This document shows, in pieces, positions 8,736 through 16,162 of a DNA stretch of 64,000 nucleotides (position 1 is its first letter; each line of letters begins with the position of its first letter). The stretch covers positions 598,001-662,000 of the forward strand of contig NZ_RQHK01000002.1 in NCBI RefSeq assembly GCF_004770475.1, written 5' to 3'. Below the pieces are notes generated by a model that saw only the letters and a list, made by a program, of their open reading frames with translations, had not been told where the DNA came from and searched no databases. Made by a program: the position numbers and the translations under genes. This DNA is from Leptospira mtsangambouensis (GTDB lineage Bacteria; Spirochaetota; Leptospiria; Leptospirales; Leptospiraceae).

Positions 8736-8841
8736 GAGGGACTTGAACAGTTCCCTGAGGCTGAAATGAATGCGACCAAAGGTGAGCAATCATTTCAGAG
8801 AGCATGCCCGATTGGCATACAGACGAAGGGAGCCGTCCCTC
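8736..8841. other. Hairpin-rich segment, possible structured RNA or tRNA-derived element
   Basis: GAGGGAC (8736-8742) can pair with GTCCCTC (8835-8841) and close a multi-branch structure. Inside are a 9-bp hairpin CTGAAATGA/TCATTTCAG (8761-8769 with 8790-8798) and a smaller one ATGCC/GGCAT (8804-8808 with 8814-8818). The first 13 bases, GAGGGACTTGAAC (8736-8748), are the exact inverted copy of the tRNA-Leu T-arm segment GTTCAAGTCCCTC (8665-8677). No reading frame fits. It may be a small RNA, a recombination site derived from the tRNA, or decayed mobile DNA. The strand of any transcript cannot be told. Confidence 0.45.
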
Positions 8842-8977
8842 AAAGCGTGGCAAACACACGAGGTGTTAGCAGCGTAAGAGACAAGTCCTAAAGCAGATCC
8901 TATACAATACTTTAGTTCCAATTCTTTCGATTTATAAGTGAAGTTACATTTATCTAACTCATTGATATAATAAAGAT

Positions 8978-9100
8978 TTAACTATTCCCAAAGAAACTCT
9001 CCTGAGCAAACGAATCCTGTGCAGTATCTAGTTTGGTATTATTTTTCCCTACACCAGATGAATCATATGATAGGCTTTCTTTAAGAAGATAAGACCCCAC
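8978..9100 (-). pseudogene. Coding-like gene remnant, C-terminal end only
   Basis: A minus-strand frame ending at TAA (8978-8980) stays open for about 64 codons, into the adjacent repeat. Its last 41 codons read like real protein: GVGSYLLKESLSYDSSG, then KNNTKLDTAQDSF, then AQESFFGNS. There is no proper start codon and no room for a full gene. It could be the displaced tail of a protein interrupted by the neighbouring repeat. I do not recognise the family; chance openness cannot be excluded. Confidence 0.3.
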
Positions 9101-9103
9101 GCC

Positions 9104-9203
9104 AGCGATTGCAGCGGAAATCCTTTTGCATTCGCAAAAGATTGAAGCGTAAAGCGCGGTCGCATAATCTTTTTATTTTTTGTCCACCAAACGATAGCGA
9201 GGC
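9104..9203 (+). repeat. Dispersed structured repeat, copy 1
   Basis: Shares AGCGATTGCAGCG, TAAAGCGC, GTCGC and GTCCACCAAAC plus GCGAGGC, in the same order and orientation, with a second copy at 11300-11368. Copy 1 carries a 33-base insertion (9117-9149) that contains a perfect hairpin CTTTTGC/GCAAAAG and a partial duplication of GATTGCAGCG as GATTGAAGCG. The outer arms GCGATTGC and GCGGTCGC can also pair imperfectly, so the unit folds back on itself. Such self-complementary dispersed repeats are typical of MITE- or REP-like elements. Confidence 0.7.
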
Positions 9204-9254
9204 GTCAATGGATTGGTAATAAATTTTAATCCTTTCGCTTTTTATACGAAATCT

Positions 9255-10202
9255 TTATTTCCGAAAAGAATGGATCTCTTGGTAGACTAAGAAGTTTTCT
9301 AAATACAGCTGGCAACCAGAACGATATAAGTATCTTGTGCGGACATTCCAAAAATACAATCCGGGACTTAGAGATTGTAAATCGATTGTACATTCTGAAT
9401 CGGTGCAATCAGAAGTTTTTTCGATGGTTTCAAAATTTTTATCCTTAGAAAAGTCAATGCTATAGTTTTGAAATTTACCTTTATTACTTTCATCATATGT
9501 GGATATACCATTCCCATTTTCTTTTGTCGGATTTGATGGGTTCGGACAGGGCTCAATTCCAATTTCATTTTCATTTGGAATTTCAACTGAGACGGGACTA
9601 CTTTCATTGTTTTTTCCAATAAATCTGAATTTGAAGACAAATTCATTTGTGGTGATTTCTGTTTCCTTCGGTTCTAGTTGGATGATTTTGTTATGAGCAG
9701 AGCCAAGTAGAACAAAGATATCCTGAAGGTTTGATCTTCCATGTGGAAAGGAAGTGTTGAGTAGGGCAAGGCATGGCAATACTAAAATACAAAATTTCTT
9801 TAAGGTTGAGTTTTGAAAAAAGATGCGTGATCGATTGAAAATATAAAGGCTAAGAATCACAATGGGTAACAAAAACAAATCGGATTTGTCTGCTAAATTT
9901 AAGGATTCGTTTGAACCAATCAACGAATAGAATTGATTGTTCGATTCTTGGGCAAGGTTGATCCAAATGAAAATAAGATTTGTAAGAAGGACAGAAAACC
10001 AAAAGAGAATTGTTGGATTTATTTTTTTTGTCAATAGAGAGAAAATTCCAGTCAAGATGAGTGGTGTAAAAGTAAGTCCAATCACGTCAGAAATTTTTCC
10101 AGTGATCCAGCCGGGAAATAAAACTTTGAAAATGGAATCGTTTGCGATCCAAAGAAGAGAAAAGAAATAGAATAAAATATTTTGGCTGTAGTATTTTAAC
10201 AT
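9255..10202 (-). CDS. Uncharacterised multi-pass membrane protein
   Basis: 315 residues from ATG at 10202 (MLKYYSQNILFYFF). About five hydrophobic helices fill the first 170 residues; the remaining 140 are polar, contain Cys and Pro-Asn stretches, and are probably outside the cytoplasm. The N-terminal motif PGWITGKISDVIGL resembles a PGWxTGKxSDxxGL pattern I associate with uncharacterised bacterial membrane proteins. The stop of the upstream lipoprotein gene and this ATG share a base (TAATG), so they are translated together. The longer frame starting at 10367 would run inside that gene and is unlikely. Function unknown. Confidence 0.6.
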   Translation of the reverse strand: MLKYYSQNILFYFFSLLWIANDSIFKVLFPGWITGKISDVIGLTFTPLILTGIFSLLTKKINPTILFWFSVLLTNLIFIWINLAQESNNQFYSLIGSNESLNLADKSDLFLLPIVILSLYIFNRSRIFFQNSTLKKFCILVLPCLALLNTSFPHGRSNLQDIFVLLGSAHNKIIQLEPKETEITTNEFVFKFRFIGKNNESSPVSVEIPNENEIGIEPCPNPSNPTKENGNGISTYDESNKGKFQNYSIDFSKDKNFETIEKTSDCTDSECTIDLQSLSPGLYFWNVRTRYLYRSGCQLYLENFLVYQEIHSFRK

Positions 10203-10636
10203 TAAAAGTTTCCATAAAACGGTTTTTCGAATTCGAAAAATAATGCCACTTTGAACGTGCAGTTTAATTTCCGATTGGTGGCAATATGTATGATCATTTC
10301 TGAGACCGCCTGCGTAGTGTTTTTGGGGAATGCAGGGCAGGGGATTGCAAGAATACTTCGTAAACAAGCACTGACAGCTCTTTTTTCATAGTATATGCTT
10401 TTGTTATTGTAGTCTGGTCTTGGATCTTCGTCATTTCCTAGTTCTGAAAAGAAATAAGATTGGTATCCTTCGAACTGACAACTTAAGGTTTTGATTGCTG
10501 TGTATGCTGCGATTTTGTTTTCCGTTTCTTTTTTGGAGATGGTAAGGCTTGTGTTTGGGTTGTCAATCGGAAGTCTGCATGCAAAAAGACAAACTAACAA
10601 AAACATTGTGGTTTGGTTGGGTTTTGGTTGGTTCAT
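10202..10636 (-). CDS. Small putative lipoprotein
   Basis: 144 residues. The N-terminus (MNQPKPNQTTMFLLVCLFAC) has a short hydrophobic stretch ending in an LFAC lipobox at Cys 20, so it is probably lipidated and exported. The mature part has several Cys (SCQFEGYQ, SACLRSILAIPCPAFP, LNCTF) that could form disulphides. I do not recognise a family. It is coupled by TAATG overlap to a multi-pass membrane protein of unknown function, and the two probably work together at the envelope. Confidence 0.55.
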   Translation of the reverse strand: MNQPKPNQTTMFLLVCLFACRLPIDNPNTSLTISKKETENKIAAYTAIKTLSCQFEGYQSYFFSELGNDEDPRPDYNNKSIYYEKRAVSACLRSILAIPCPAFPKNTTQAVSEMIIHIATNRKLNCTFKVALFFEFEKPFYGNF

Positions 10637-10772
10637 TCTTCTTTTTTGCTATTGATTGGTTTTTTTTAATTTCAGTCGATGATTTATTTTTTAGGTAGAT
10701 GACTCTTTTTTTTCACCTAACGGACTGCTCCGTTGTTTGTGGTTTAACGATGTTTTTCTTTTGTCGGAATCA

Positions 10773-10801
10773 TTGACAGTGTCTTAGCATTTTTTTATAT
10801 T
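10773..10801 (+). promoter_or_regulatory. Sigma70-like promoter for the small lipoprotein gene
   Basis: A perfect -35 TTGACA (10773-10778), a 17-base spacer and -10 TATATT (10796-10801). The predicted transcript would begin about 7 bases later, almost at the ATG at 10810, so the mRNA is either leaderless or uses the ATG at 10837 with a short leader. Confidence 0.55.
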
Positions 10802-10809
10802 ATGATTAA

Positions 10810-11061
10810 ATGCTGATTTTGAAAATAATCAAACGTATGCACTTTCAAGGTCCAAAGTTTTATTTGTTTGGAATCGTATTTGTGCTGTTAAACTTTGTGG
10901 CTGCAATTGGATGTAAGTCACCTGAGGATTCAGGTGTAGGATCAAGGTCTTGTTCGGAAGCTATGAAATTATTTCAGGCTTGTAAAATCTTAAATAATAA
11001 TGAATCGGCTGCATGTAAAGTCCAGTGGGATGGAGTTGTTTTGTCTTGTGGGATGATGTAA
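10810..11061 (+). CDS. Small cysteine-containing putative lipoprotein
   Basis: 83 residues from ATG at 10810, or 74 from an ATG at 10837 (MHFQGPKFYLFG). A hydrophobic signal ends in AAIGC, a spirochaete-style lipobox, leaving a mature part of only about 49 residues. That part has four Cys (SCSEAMKLFQACK, AACKVQW, LSCGMM), possibly two disulphide pairs like a small helical-hairpin protein. Both starts lack a Shine-Dalgarno sequence; the strong promoter just upstream supports expression. It lies between the two dispersed repeats. Family not recognised. Confidence 0.5.
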   Translation: MLILKIIKRMHFQGPKFYLFGIVFVLLNFVAAIGCKSPEDSGVGSRSCSEAMKLFQACKILNNNESAACKVQWDGVVLSCGMM

Positions 11062-11273
11062 TGGTTTTTTTAGAGGAAATCCTTTAAGAAATAGAGAATA
11101 CAATACCAATAGAAGAGATCTCAGTTTCTGGTTTATCCAGAGTGGTTGCTTTTGATAAGGTTTTCCTTCGTGGTATTATCGAATGAATGGATATGGGTGA
11201 TCCAGAAATGAGATACTATTCTTTGGTTATTGATTCTGAGGGGAACCGGATGGGTTTACATTCCAAGAATTAG
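11060..11273 (+). pseudogene. Possible gene remnant with two in-frame stops
   Basis: One frame from ATG at 11060 reads protein-like over about 70 codons but is interrupted by TAA (11084-11086) and TGA: SVSGLSRVVAFDKVFLRG, then a stop, then MDMGDPEMRYYSLVIDSEG, ending in LHSKN and TAG. The last piece alone is a 28-codon frame from 11187. I do not recognise it. The segment sits in the 339-base gap 11062-11400, whose other content is repeat copy 2 and A/T-rich spacer. Evidence for coding ancestry is weak. Confidence 0.25.
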
Positions 11274-11299
11274 AGATTGTTTGGTTGGAGGCCTCCGTC

Positions 11300-11368
11300 A
11301 GCGATTGCAGCGTAAAGCGCAGTCGCTTGTTCAGATGGTTTTTTTCGTCCACCAAACTATGGCGAGGC
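11300..11368 (+). repeat. Dispersed structured repeat, copy 2
   Basis: Matches copy 1 (9104-9203) in order and orientation: AGCGATTGCAGCG, TAAAGCGC, GTCGC, then GTCCACCAAAC and GGCGAGGC, but lacks the 33-base hairpin insertion. GCGATTGC (11301-11308) can pair with GCAGTCGC (11319-11326) through one G-T pair. With copy 1 it brackets the three small genes of the islet. Confidence 0.7.
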
Positions 11369-11400
11369 TGCAAGGAGGACACGATTCAATCTACTTTTAA

Positions 11401-13290
11401 CTATATAAACCCAAAATATTCTTTTGTTTTCGCAACCAAAGCCCATAGATAACCCTCTGCTTTTCTTCTCAACTCTGCAATTGTATTCCCCAAAGAAGTT
11501 CCCGCGGGTGGGCTCAGCGTTTGGCTTGTTACTCCACCGCCATTTAAGTTTTGGCTTGCGGGAACAGTCCCACGAATGCTGTGAAAAGTATACACTTGAT
11601 TGGTGGTCAATGGTTCTGAGATGACGATGTCTTGGAGTCCATCCGCATTGGTATCTTGGAACTGAAGTCCTAAAGAAAAATTACGATTCGCGATTGATCC
11701 TGAAAATAAACTATCAGCCGCTCCTCCAGCACTTAGATTCATATTGCGAAATCCGGTGTTTGGATCATTTAACACTAAATAAACGTCACCAATTCCGGCA
11801 CTAGCGCCAGTGGCTCCAATCACTAAATCAGGCAATCCATCACCATTGGTATCGCCGGAAGCTAGGTTTCCTCCAAAAGAACAATTATTGACATTACAGC
11901 TGGTTGTAGGTGGTCCGAGTAGTGTTGCCACTGGTGGATTTGGATACGGACTGATGGGATCACAAGTAGAGTGATATACAAATACAATTCCTTGGTTGGA
12001 ATTGAAGGTGGGCGCTCCCACAGCAAGATCGATACAATTGTCGGAATTAAAATAATCCAAAAGAAATATGGTTCCAAACCGACACCCACCCCCTGCCGCA
12101 CAGCCAGGTGCTGGATCTGAAGGTGGGTATAGAAATTGTTGTGGTTGGTTCGGCAAGGTTCCTTGGTTGGATACAAATACATAAATTCTTCCTGTTAAGG
12201 AAGAATACTGGTGTTCTCCGACAATTAAGTCTTGGAACCCATCTCCATTCACATCACCAACGGTTGCATAATTACCGAAATTGTCGATAATACCTTCGAT
12301 TGTTAGATAAGAATAATCTGCCATAGTGATGTTTTGCGTTAATAATCCGTTTGGGCCTTTGCTATGGAAAATAAATAAATTATCATCCCAAGGCGAAGCA
12401 AGGATGGCATCATCATAACCATCATGGTTGACATCAGCACTGGCTATATTAGTTCCAAGCCTTCCGTCTCCACCATTAGCATCCAGGATTGCATCAGCGA
12501 CTCCTCCTGTGTTTAAATTTTGTGAGGGGATGCCAGACGTTCCTTTACTTAAAAATTCATAGACCCTTCCTGCGGCACCATTATAAGCTTGTGCACTAAT
12601 TAAGATATCTGCATATCCATCTCCATTATAATCACCAGATCCAATGCGACTTCCGAAATATGTATTTATAGTTTGTCCATCCGTTAGAGTAGTCATAGGT
12701 GTTGTCGTTAGTTGCTTCGTTAACGAATTAGTTCGATAAACATATCCATATCCTTGTGATCCTGCGCCTGGACTTGCCGACACAATCAAATCGGGATAAC
12801 CATCTCCATCAGTATCATGGTTGGTTCCCATCCGGACTTGGATCGTATTGGATCTTTCATAAGGAATGTGTGCATAGATAGTATGAAGGCTACCATAAGT
12901 CCAAAAAGTTCCCGTAATGGCTTTTGCTGGTAGGCCATATCTCCAAGTTCCATTCATTACAGGCACTTGGGTCGGTGGTGCATTATCAATTCCAACATTT
13001 ACAAAGTTGATACCAAGAGGTGCTGTTCCAACAACAAATCCAGTTTCAACAATCGAAAGGTTGGTTAAGTTAGAGATTGTGACAGAGGATTCAGGAAGGA
13101 GGAGTAAATACTGTGCAGGTGACCAACGCCTGAAAGGATCTTTATCAGGACAGAGGAAATTGGAAAGTTTCATCAAACATTCAATTGGTGGATGAGTGAG
13201 GGGATTTGCCCAACAATTAAGCAGAAAAAAAGAGATTCCGAGTGTCAATAGTCGCAAGTTCAGAAATTGATTGGCTGTTCTAAGTTTCAT
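11401..13290 (-). CDS. FG-GAP repeat (beta-propeller) putative lipoprotein
   Basis: 629 residues from ATG at 13290; the in-frame TTG at 13302 is less likely. The signal LGISFFLLNC has a lipobox Cys near 26. After about 150 residues with an Ig-like feel come seven calcium-binding FG-GAP/VCBS repeats, each with a DxDxDG-like loop followed by DLIVG-type strands: DTDGDGYPDLIVSA, DYNGDGYADILISA, DVNHDGYDDAIL, DVNGDGFQDLIVG, DTNGDGLPDLVIG, DTNADGLQDIVIS and one degenerate (YFNSDNCIDLAVG). This gives a seven-bladed integrin-alpha-like propeller. Such lipoproteins usually face outward or into the periplasm and bind ligands or partners; the partner is unknown. Confidence 0.82.
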   Translation of the reverse strand: MKLRTANQFLNLRLLTLGISFFLLNCWANPLTHPPIECLMKLSNFLCPDKDPFRRWSPAQYLLLLPESSVTISNLTNLSIVETGFVVGTAPLGINFVNVGIDNAPPTQVPVMNGTWRYGLPAKAITGTFWTYGSLHTIYAHIPYERSNTIQVRMGTNHDTDGDGYPDLIVSASPGAGSQGYGYVYRTNSLTKQLTTTPMTTLTDGQTINTYFGSRIGSGDYNGDGYADILISAQAYNGAAGRVYEFLSKGTSGIPSQNLNTGGVADAILDANGGDGRLGTNIASADVNHDGYDDAILASPWDDNLFIFHSKGPNGLLTQNITMADYSYLTIEGIIDNFGNYATVGDVNGDGFQDLIVGEHQYSSLTGRIYVFVSNQGTLPNQPQQFLYPPSDPAPGCAAGGGCRFGTIFLLDYFNSDNCIDLAVGAPTFNSNQGIVFVYHSTCDPISPYPNPPVATLLGPPTTSCNVNNCSFGGNLASGDTNGDGLPDLVIGATGASAGIGDVYLVLNDPNTGFRNMNLSAGGAADSLFSGSIANRNFSLGLQFQDTNADGLQDIVISEPLTTNQVYTFHSIRGTVPASQNLNGGGVTSQTLSPPAGTSLGNTIAELRRKAEGYLWALVAKTKEYFGFI

Positions 13291-13453
13291 GACACAATAC
13301 AACTAACATTGGATTGATGTTTCGGTTTAGGGAAAGGGAATGCAATAAATTATTGGAATTCTAAAAGAAAAATAAAGAGAACGCAGACACTTCTCCTTCT
13401 GGTTTTTTTAAAAATATCTTTTCTTTTTTTTTTCTTCCAACAAAATCCTCTCT

Positions 13454-13855
13454 ATGAGTTTTTTTGAAAGTTTGAAAGCCGTCGCAGCTCAGGCAGTGGA
13501 GCTAGTACAAAACAATCCTCAAGTTGTATCTGGAATCCAAAAGATCATAGAAGAGAATGGTGGAGTTTCTGGTATTGTCCAAAAGTTCAAAGACAAAGGA
13601 TTTGCAGAAGCCGCAACATCCTGGGTCGGAACTGGGGAAAATGTAAACATAGGCTCAGCCGAAGTGATGAAGGTTTTAGGGAGTGAGTCTGTACAGGAAC
13701 TTGCGAAAAAAGTGGGTTTAGATTCAGATGCAACAGCAGGCCTCATTGGAAATTTATTGCCAATGGTAATTGATAAACTTTCTCCTGATGGAAAAGAGCC
13801 AAGTGGGGATATAACTTCTCAACTATCTTCTTTGGCATCCTTATTTACCAAATAA
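13454..13855 (+). CDS. YidB-like protein
   Basis: 133 residues, helical, with no signal peptide. The segment FAEAATSWVGTGENVNI followed by a block ending LAKKVGLDSDATAG and LLPMVIDKLSPDG matches the YidB/DUF937 family pattern (WVGxGxN ... LGLD ... LLPxVVDxLTPxG). The function of the family is not established. It is a single-gene unit closed by a hairpin terminator just downstream. Confidence 0.82.
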   Translation: MSFFESLKAVAAQAVELVQNNPQVVSGIQKIIEENGGVSGIVQKFKDKGFAEAATSWVGTGENVNIGSAEVMKVLGSESVQELAKKVGLDSDATAGLIGNLLPMVIDKLSPDGKEPSGDITSQLSSLASLFTK

Positions 13856-13871
13856 TTTTGGTATAAGAAAT

Positions 13872-13906
13872 ATACCGCCTACGAAAAATTAGGTGGTATT
13901 CTTTCT
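13872..13906 (+). terminator. Rho-independent terminator after the YidB-like gene
   Basis: Arms ATACCGCCTA (13872-13881) and TAGGTGGTAT (13890-13899) pair with one G-T pair around an 8-base loop and are followed by TCTTTCT. It lies 16 bases after the stop codon. Confidence 0.75.
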
Positions 13907-13962
13907 AAAAGAAACTACATTTTTTCTTGCCAAAATTTCTCACCAAAGCCAATCTTTCCTTC

Positions 13963-14721
13963 ATGAAGAATTTGTTTCTAATTTTTTTTACCTGCCTTTT
14001 TTTGTTTCAATGTAAAAAGTCTCCAACTATTGAAGTGGGTAAAAATGCTTTTATTTCTGCCACTGTCCTCAATGCGAGAAAAACACCTAAATTAGATGGA
14101 GATAAAGTTGGAAAACTAAAACTAGGTGATGAAGTAAGGGTTTTGGAACGATCCGAAAATGATATGGACATTGATGGACTTACGGCTTACTGGTATAAGG
14201 TTCAATCCAAGGAAATCACTGGTTGGGTCTTCGGTGGCTATCTTTCACACACCAAAGTAGAATCTCGCGATGCCATGATTGCGGCGGTTCAGGGAAATTT
14301 TGTTTTTTGTAAATTGCCAGAAAGAATGGAATGTACAGATACAATAGAATTTGATGGTGAGAGTTTCGTTTATAGAAAATTCAATTCGTATTCCGGTATC
14401 AACGAAAAGTTAGAAGGTGTGTTTGATGTATATGCAGACCACTTAGTTTTCGATACAAAATCTAGGTTGATTCGTCCTTCGGTTTTTATCCAATTTCCGC
14501 AAACGGAAGAAGAAAGAACTGCCTACAATAATGCTTATTTTGAATATTCTGATTCAGATATTCATTTGGTTTCTTTAAGCACATACCCAGTGGTTGGAAA
14601 AGAAAATATTTACTTTGCGGTTTGTGGTGACAATCTTTTGTTAATGTATGAGAAAAAGGAAAAAGAGGAAATTTGTAAAAGCGAATATGCATTTACAAAA
14701 TCTTCTTATTCTTCTCCTTAA
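13963..14721 (+). CDS. Putative lipoprotein with bacterial SH3 domain
   Basis: 252 residues from ATG at 13963 (MKNLFLIFFTCLFLFQC), which puts the lipobox Cys at 17; the in-frame TTG at 13927 only adds a poor extension. Residues about 25-100 form a bacterial SH3-type domain: ATVLNARKTPKLDGDKVGKL, then WYKVQ and TGWVFGGYLS, as found in envelope proteins that touch peptidoglycan or other proteins. The C-terminal 150 residues are not recognised. The last 29 bases overlap the convergent membrane-protein gene. Confidence 0.78.
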   Translation: MKNLFLIFFTCLFLFQCKKSPTIEVGKNAFISATVLNARKTPKLDGDKVGKLKLGDEVRVLERSENDMDIDGLTAYWYKVQSKEITGWVFGGYLSHTKVESRDAMIAAVQGNFVFCKLPERMECTDTIEFDGESFVYRKFNSYSGINEKLEGVFDVYADHLVFDTKSRLIRPSVFIQFPQTEEERTAYNNAYFEYSDSDIHLVSLSTYPVVGKENIYFAVCGDNLLLMYEKKEKEEICKSEYAFTKSSYSSP

Positions 14722-16162
14722 AAGATTCATTCCGTAACATCGTATTCGTTCGATGTGTATGCGGGTTTTTCCAATTCAAAATTCTTTTTTTAGATTCGGC
14801 AGGAAGTTGTTTTAAAAACTCCTGCCAGCGGTCTTCTTCCAAAACAGAATAAAATCCAGGTAAATATTGAATTTTGGTTTCTTGTGGAAGGTATTTTTTG
14901 TATTCAGATGCGGATACTCCATACGCGATTCTATAAATAGTTCTATTTTTGTGTTTTTCTTCTGGTAAAAAATGAAACGCATCTCCCGCCTTATTGTAAC
15001 AAATAAAATAATCAAAACCTTGGTGAACGATGATAAGTGATTCTTTTGGAATTTGTAATAAGGGAAGGAGAATCGAATAGAGTTTATAGTCTTGGTTGTT
15101 AAAATCTTTTTCTCGGTTCATTGTGAACCATTGATAAAAAAATAAGAATAAACACAAAATTCCAATGGCAGATTTCGATTTGATTTTTGAAAGAGCTGGT
15201 AGTAGGAGAAGGTTTGCTGGAATAAAAACCAAAAGAAATAAACGAAATGGAAAACTAAATGCAGTATAACTAAAGATAGGCAGTGAAAGGAGAAAAAATA
15301 AAACAACAACCTTATCGTAAAATGCTTTTGATTCTTTGTCTAGATTTGGTCTAGTGATCCAATATAGCAAAGGTGAGAAAAAGAAAAGAATTTGTTCCCA
15401 TAGAAATTCGGGAAAAATCTGCGAGTACTTATAAAACGGAGAAAGGAATTGGAAATCTAAATCTTCTAGTAAAACTGTTTTTAAGTCATTCCAGTGCAAT
15501 ACATTGGGGAATAATAGACTAACTCCAACCAAACTAAGAGGTAGTCCCAAAAGGATGAAGATACGATTGCGTTTGGAAAGGGGAACTTGTTTCCATACGA
15601 AAGGTAACAAAAGGAAAAAGGAAATTCCTGCTGTGATTTTATGGCTAAGGAAAACCAAAACAAAACACAGGGCCATTCGAAAATAGTTGATTCGTTTGGC
15701 TTTGTTCTCTTGTTTTTCTAAAATCCAAAGTTCTGTTAAAAATAAGATAAAAAAAACAATCCCACCTAGGTTTTTAATAAAGTTAAAACTAAAATGAGGG
15801 ATAAAGGAAGAAGAGACAAGGATTAGTCCAAAAAGGATGGATAGGAAAAAATATTGCGTGAGTAAGATGGCCAATCTGTACCCTACTAAAAACAAAAACC
15901 CAACGAGTAAAGAAACAAAAACTTTGTTTGTGATGACGATGTTTGTTCCCAGTTTTGAAAATAAAACCAGTCCATATAGAATGGGAGAGGAATCGGGGCT
16001 AAAGAACCTTCCTTTGGTTACATAGGAATTGACTTGGGCTGCATAATAATATCCATCGGCCCCGTAAGCAAATGGAGAACTCAATTGCACTGCCAGTTGT
16101 AACGATACAATCAAAAGAAAAATAAATAAAACAAAACCTGGTTTTTTATATTTTGTAATCAT
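14693..16162 (-). CDS. Multi-pass membrane protein, GT-C glycosyltransferase-like
   Basis: 489 residues from ATG at 16162 (MITKYKKPGF); another in-frame ATG at 16189 adds 9. About eleven membrane helices are followed by a soluble C-terminal part (from about 375). The first loop contains GADGYYYAAQVNSYV, which looks like the acidic loop of GT-C enzymes that use polyprenyl-phosphate sugars. It probably modifies an envelope glycan or protein, but no substrate can be named. It overlaps the vanW-like gene by 17 bases and is probably co-transcribed with it. Confidence 0.6.
   Translation of the reverse strand: MITKYKKPGFVLFIFLLIVSLQLAVQLSSPFAYGADGYYYAAQVNSYVTKGRFFSPDSSPILYGLVLFSKLGTNIVITNKVFVSLLVGFLFLVGYRLAILLTQYFFLSILFGLILVSSSFIPHFSFNFIKNLGGIVFFILFLTELWILEKQENKAKRINYFRMALCFVLVFLSHKITAGISFFLLLPFVWKQVPLSKRNRIFILLGLPLSLVGVSLLFPNVLHWNDLKTVLLEDLDFQFLSPFYKYSQIFPEFLWEQILFFFSPLLYWITRPNLDKESKAFYDKVVVLFFLLSLPIFSYTAFSFPFRLFLLVFIPANLLLLPALSKIKSKSAIGILCLFLFFYQWFTMNREKDFNNQDYKLYSILLPLLQIPKESLIIVHQGFDYFICYNKAGDAFHFLPEEKHKNRTIYRIAYGVSASEYKKYLPQETKIQYLPGFYSVLEEDRWQEFLKQLPAESKKRILNWKNPHTHRTNTMLRNESFKEKNKKIL

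Larger units (their letters stand above)
8686..9254. other. 569-base non-coding stretch after tRNA-Leu
   Basis: No intact gene is seen. It holds, in order, a hairpin-rich segment (8736-8841), a coding-like fragment on the minus strand (8978-9100) and one copy of a dispersed repeat (9104-9203). The rest is A/T-rich spacer. The whole stretch looks like the edge of an accessory islet anchored at the tRNA. Confidence 0.7.

Noticed and set aside
9104..9172. Open frame through repeat copy 1 as part of a gene
   Set aside because: The frame inside the repeat is open in copy 1 and copy 2 alike (shared ATALYA-like reading) with stops just upstream of each, so it is more likely a by-product of the repeat than protein.
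10714..10734. ACCTAAC followed by AACGGA/TCCGTT hairpin, looking like an integron attC half
   Set aside because: ACCTAAC fits RYYYAAC, but no matching GTTRRRY partner lies at the right distance in either direction and no integrase gene is in the window.
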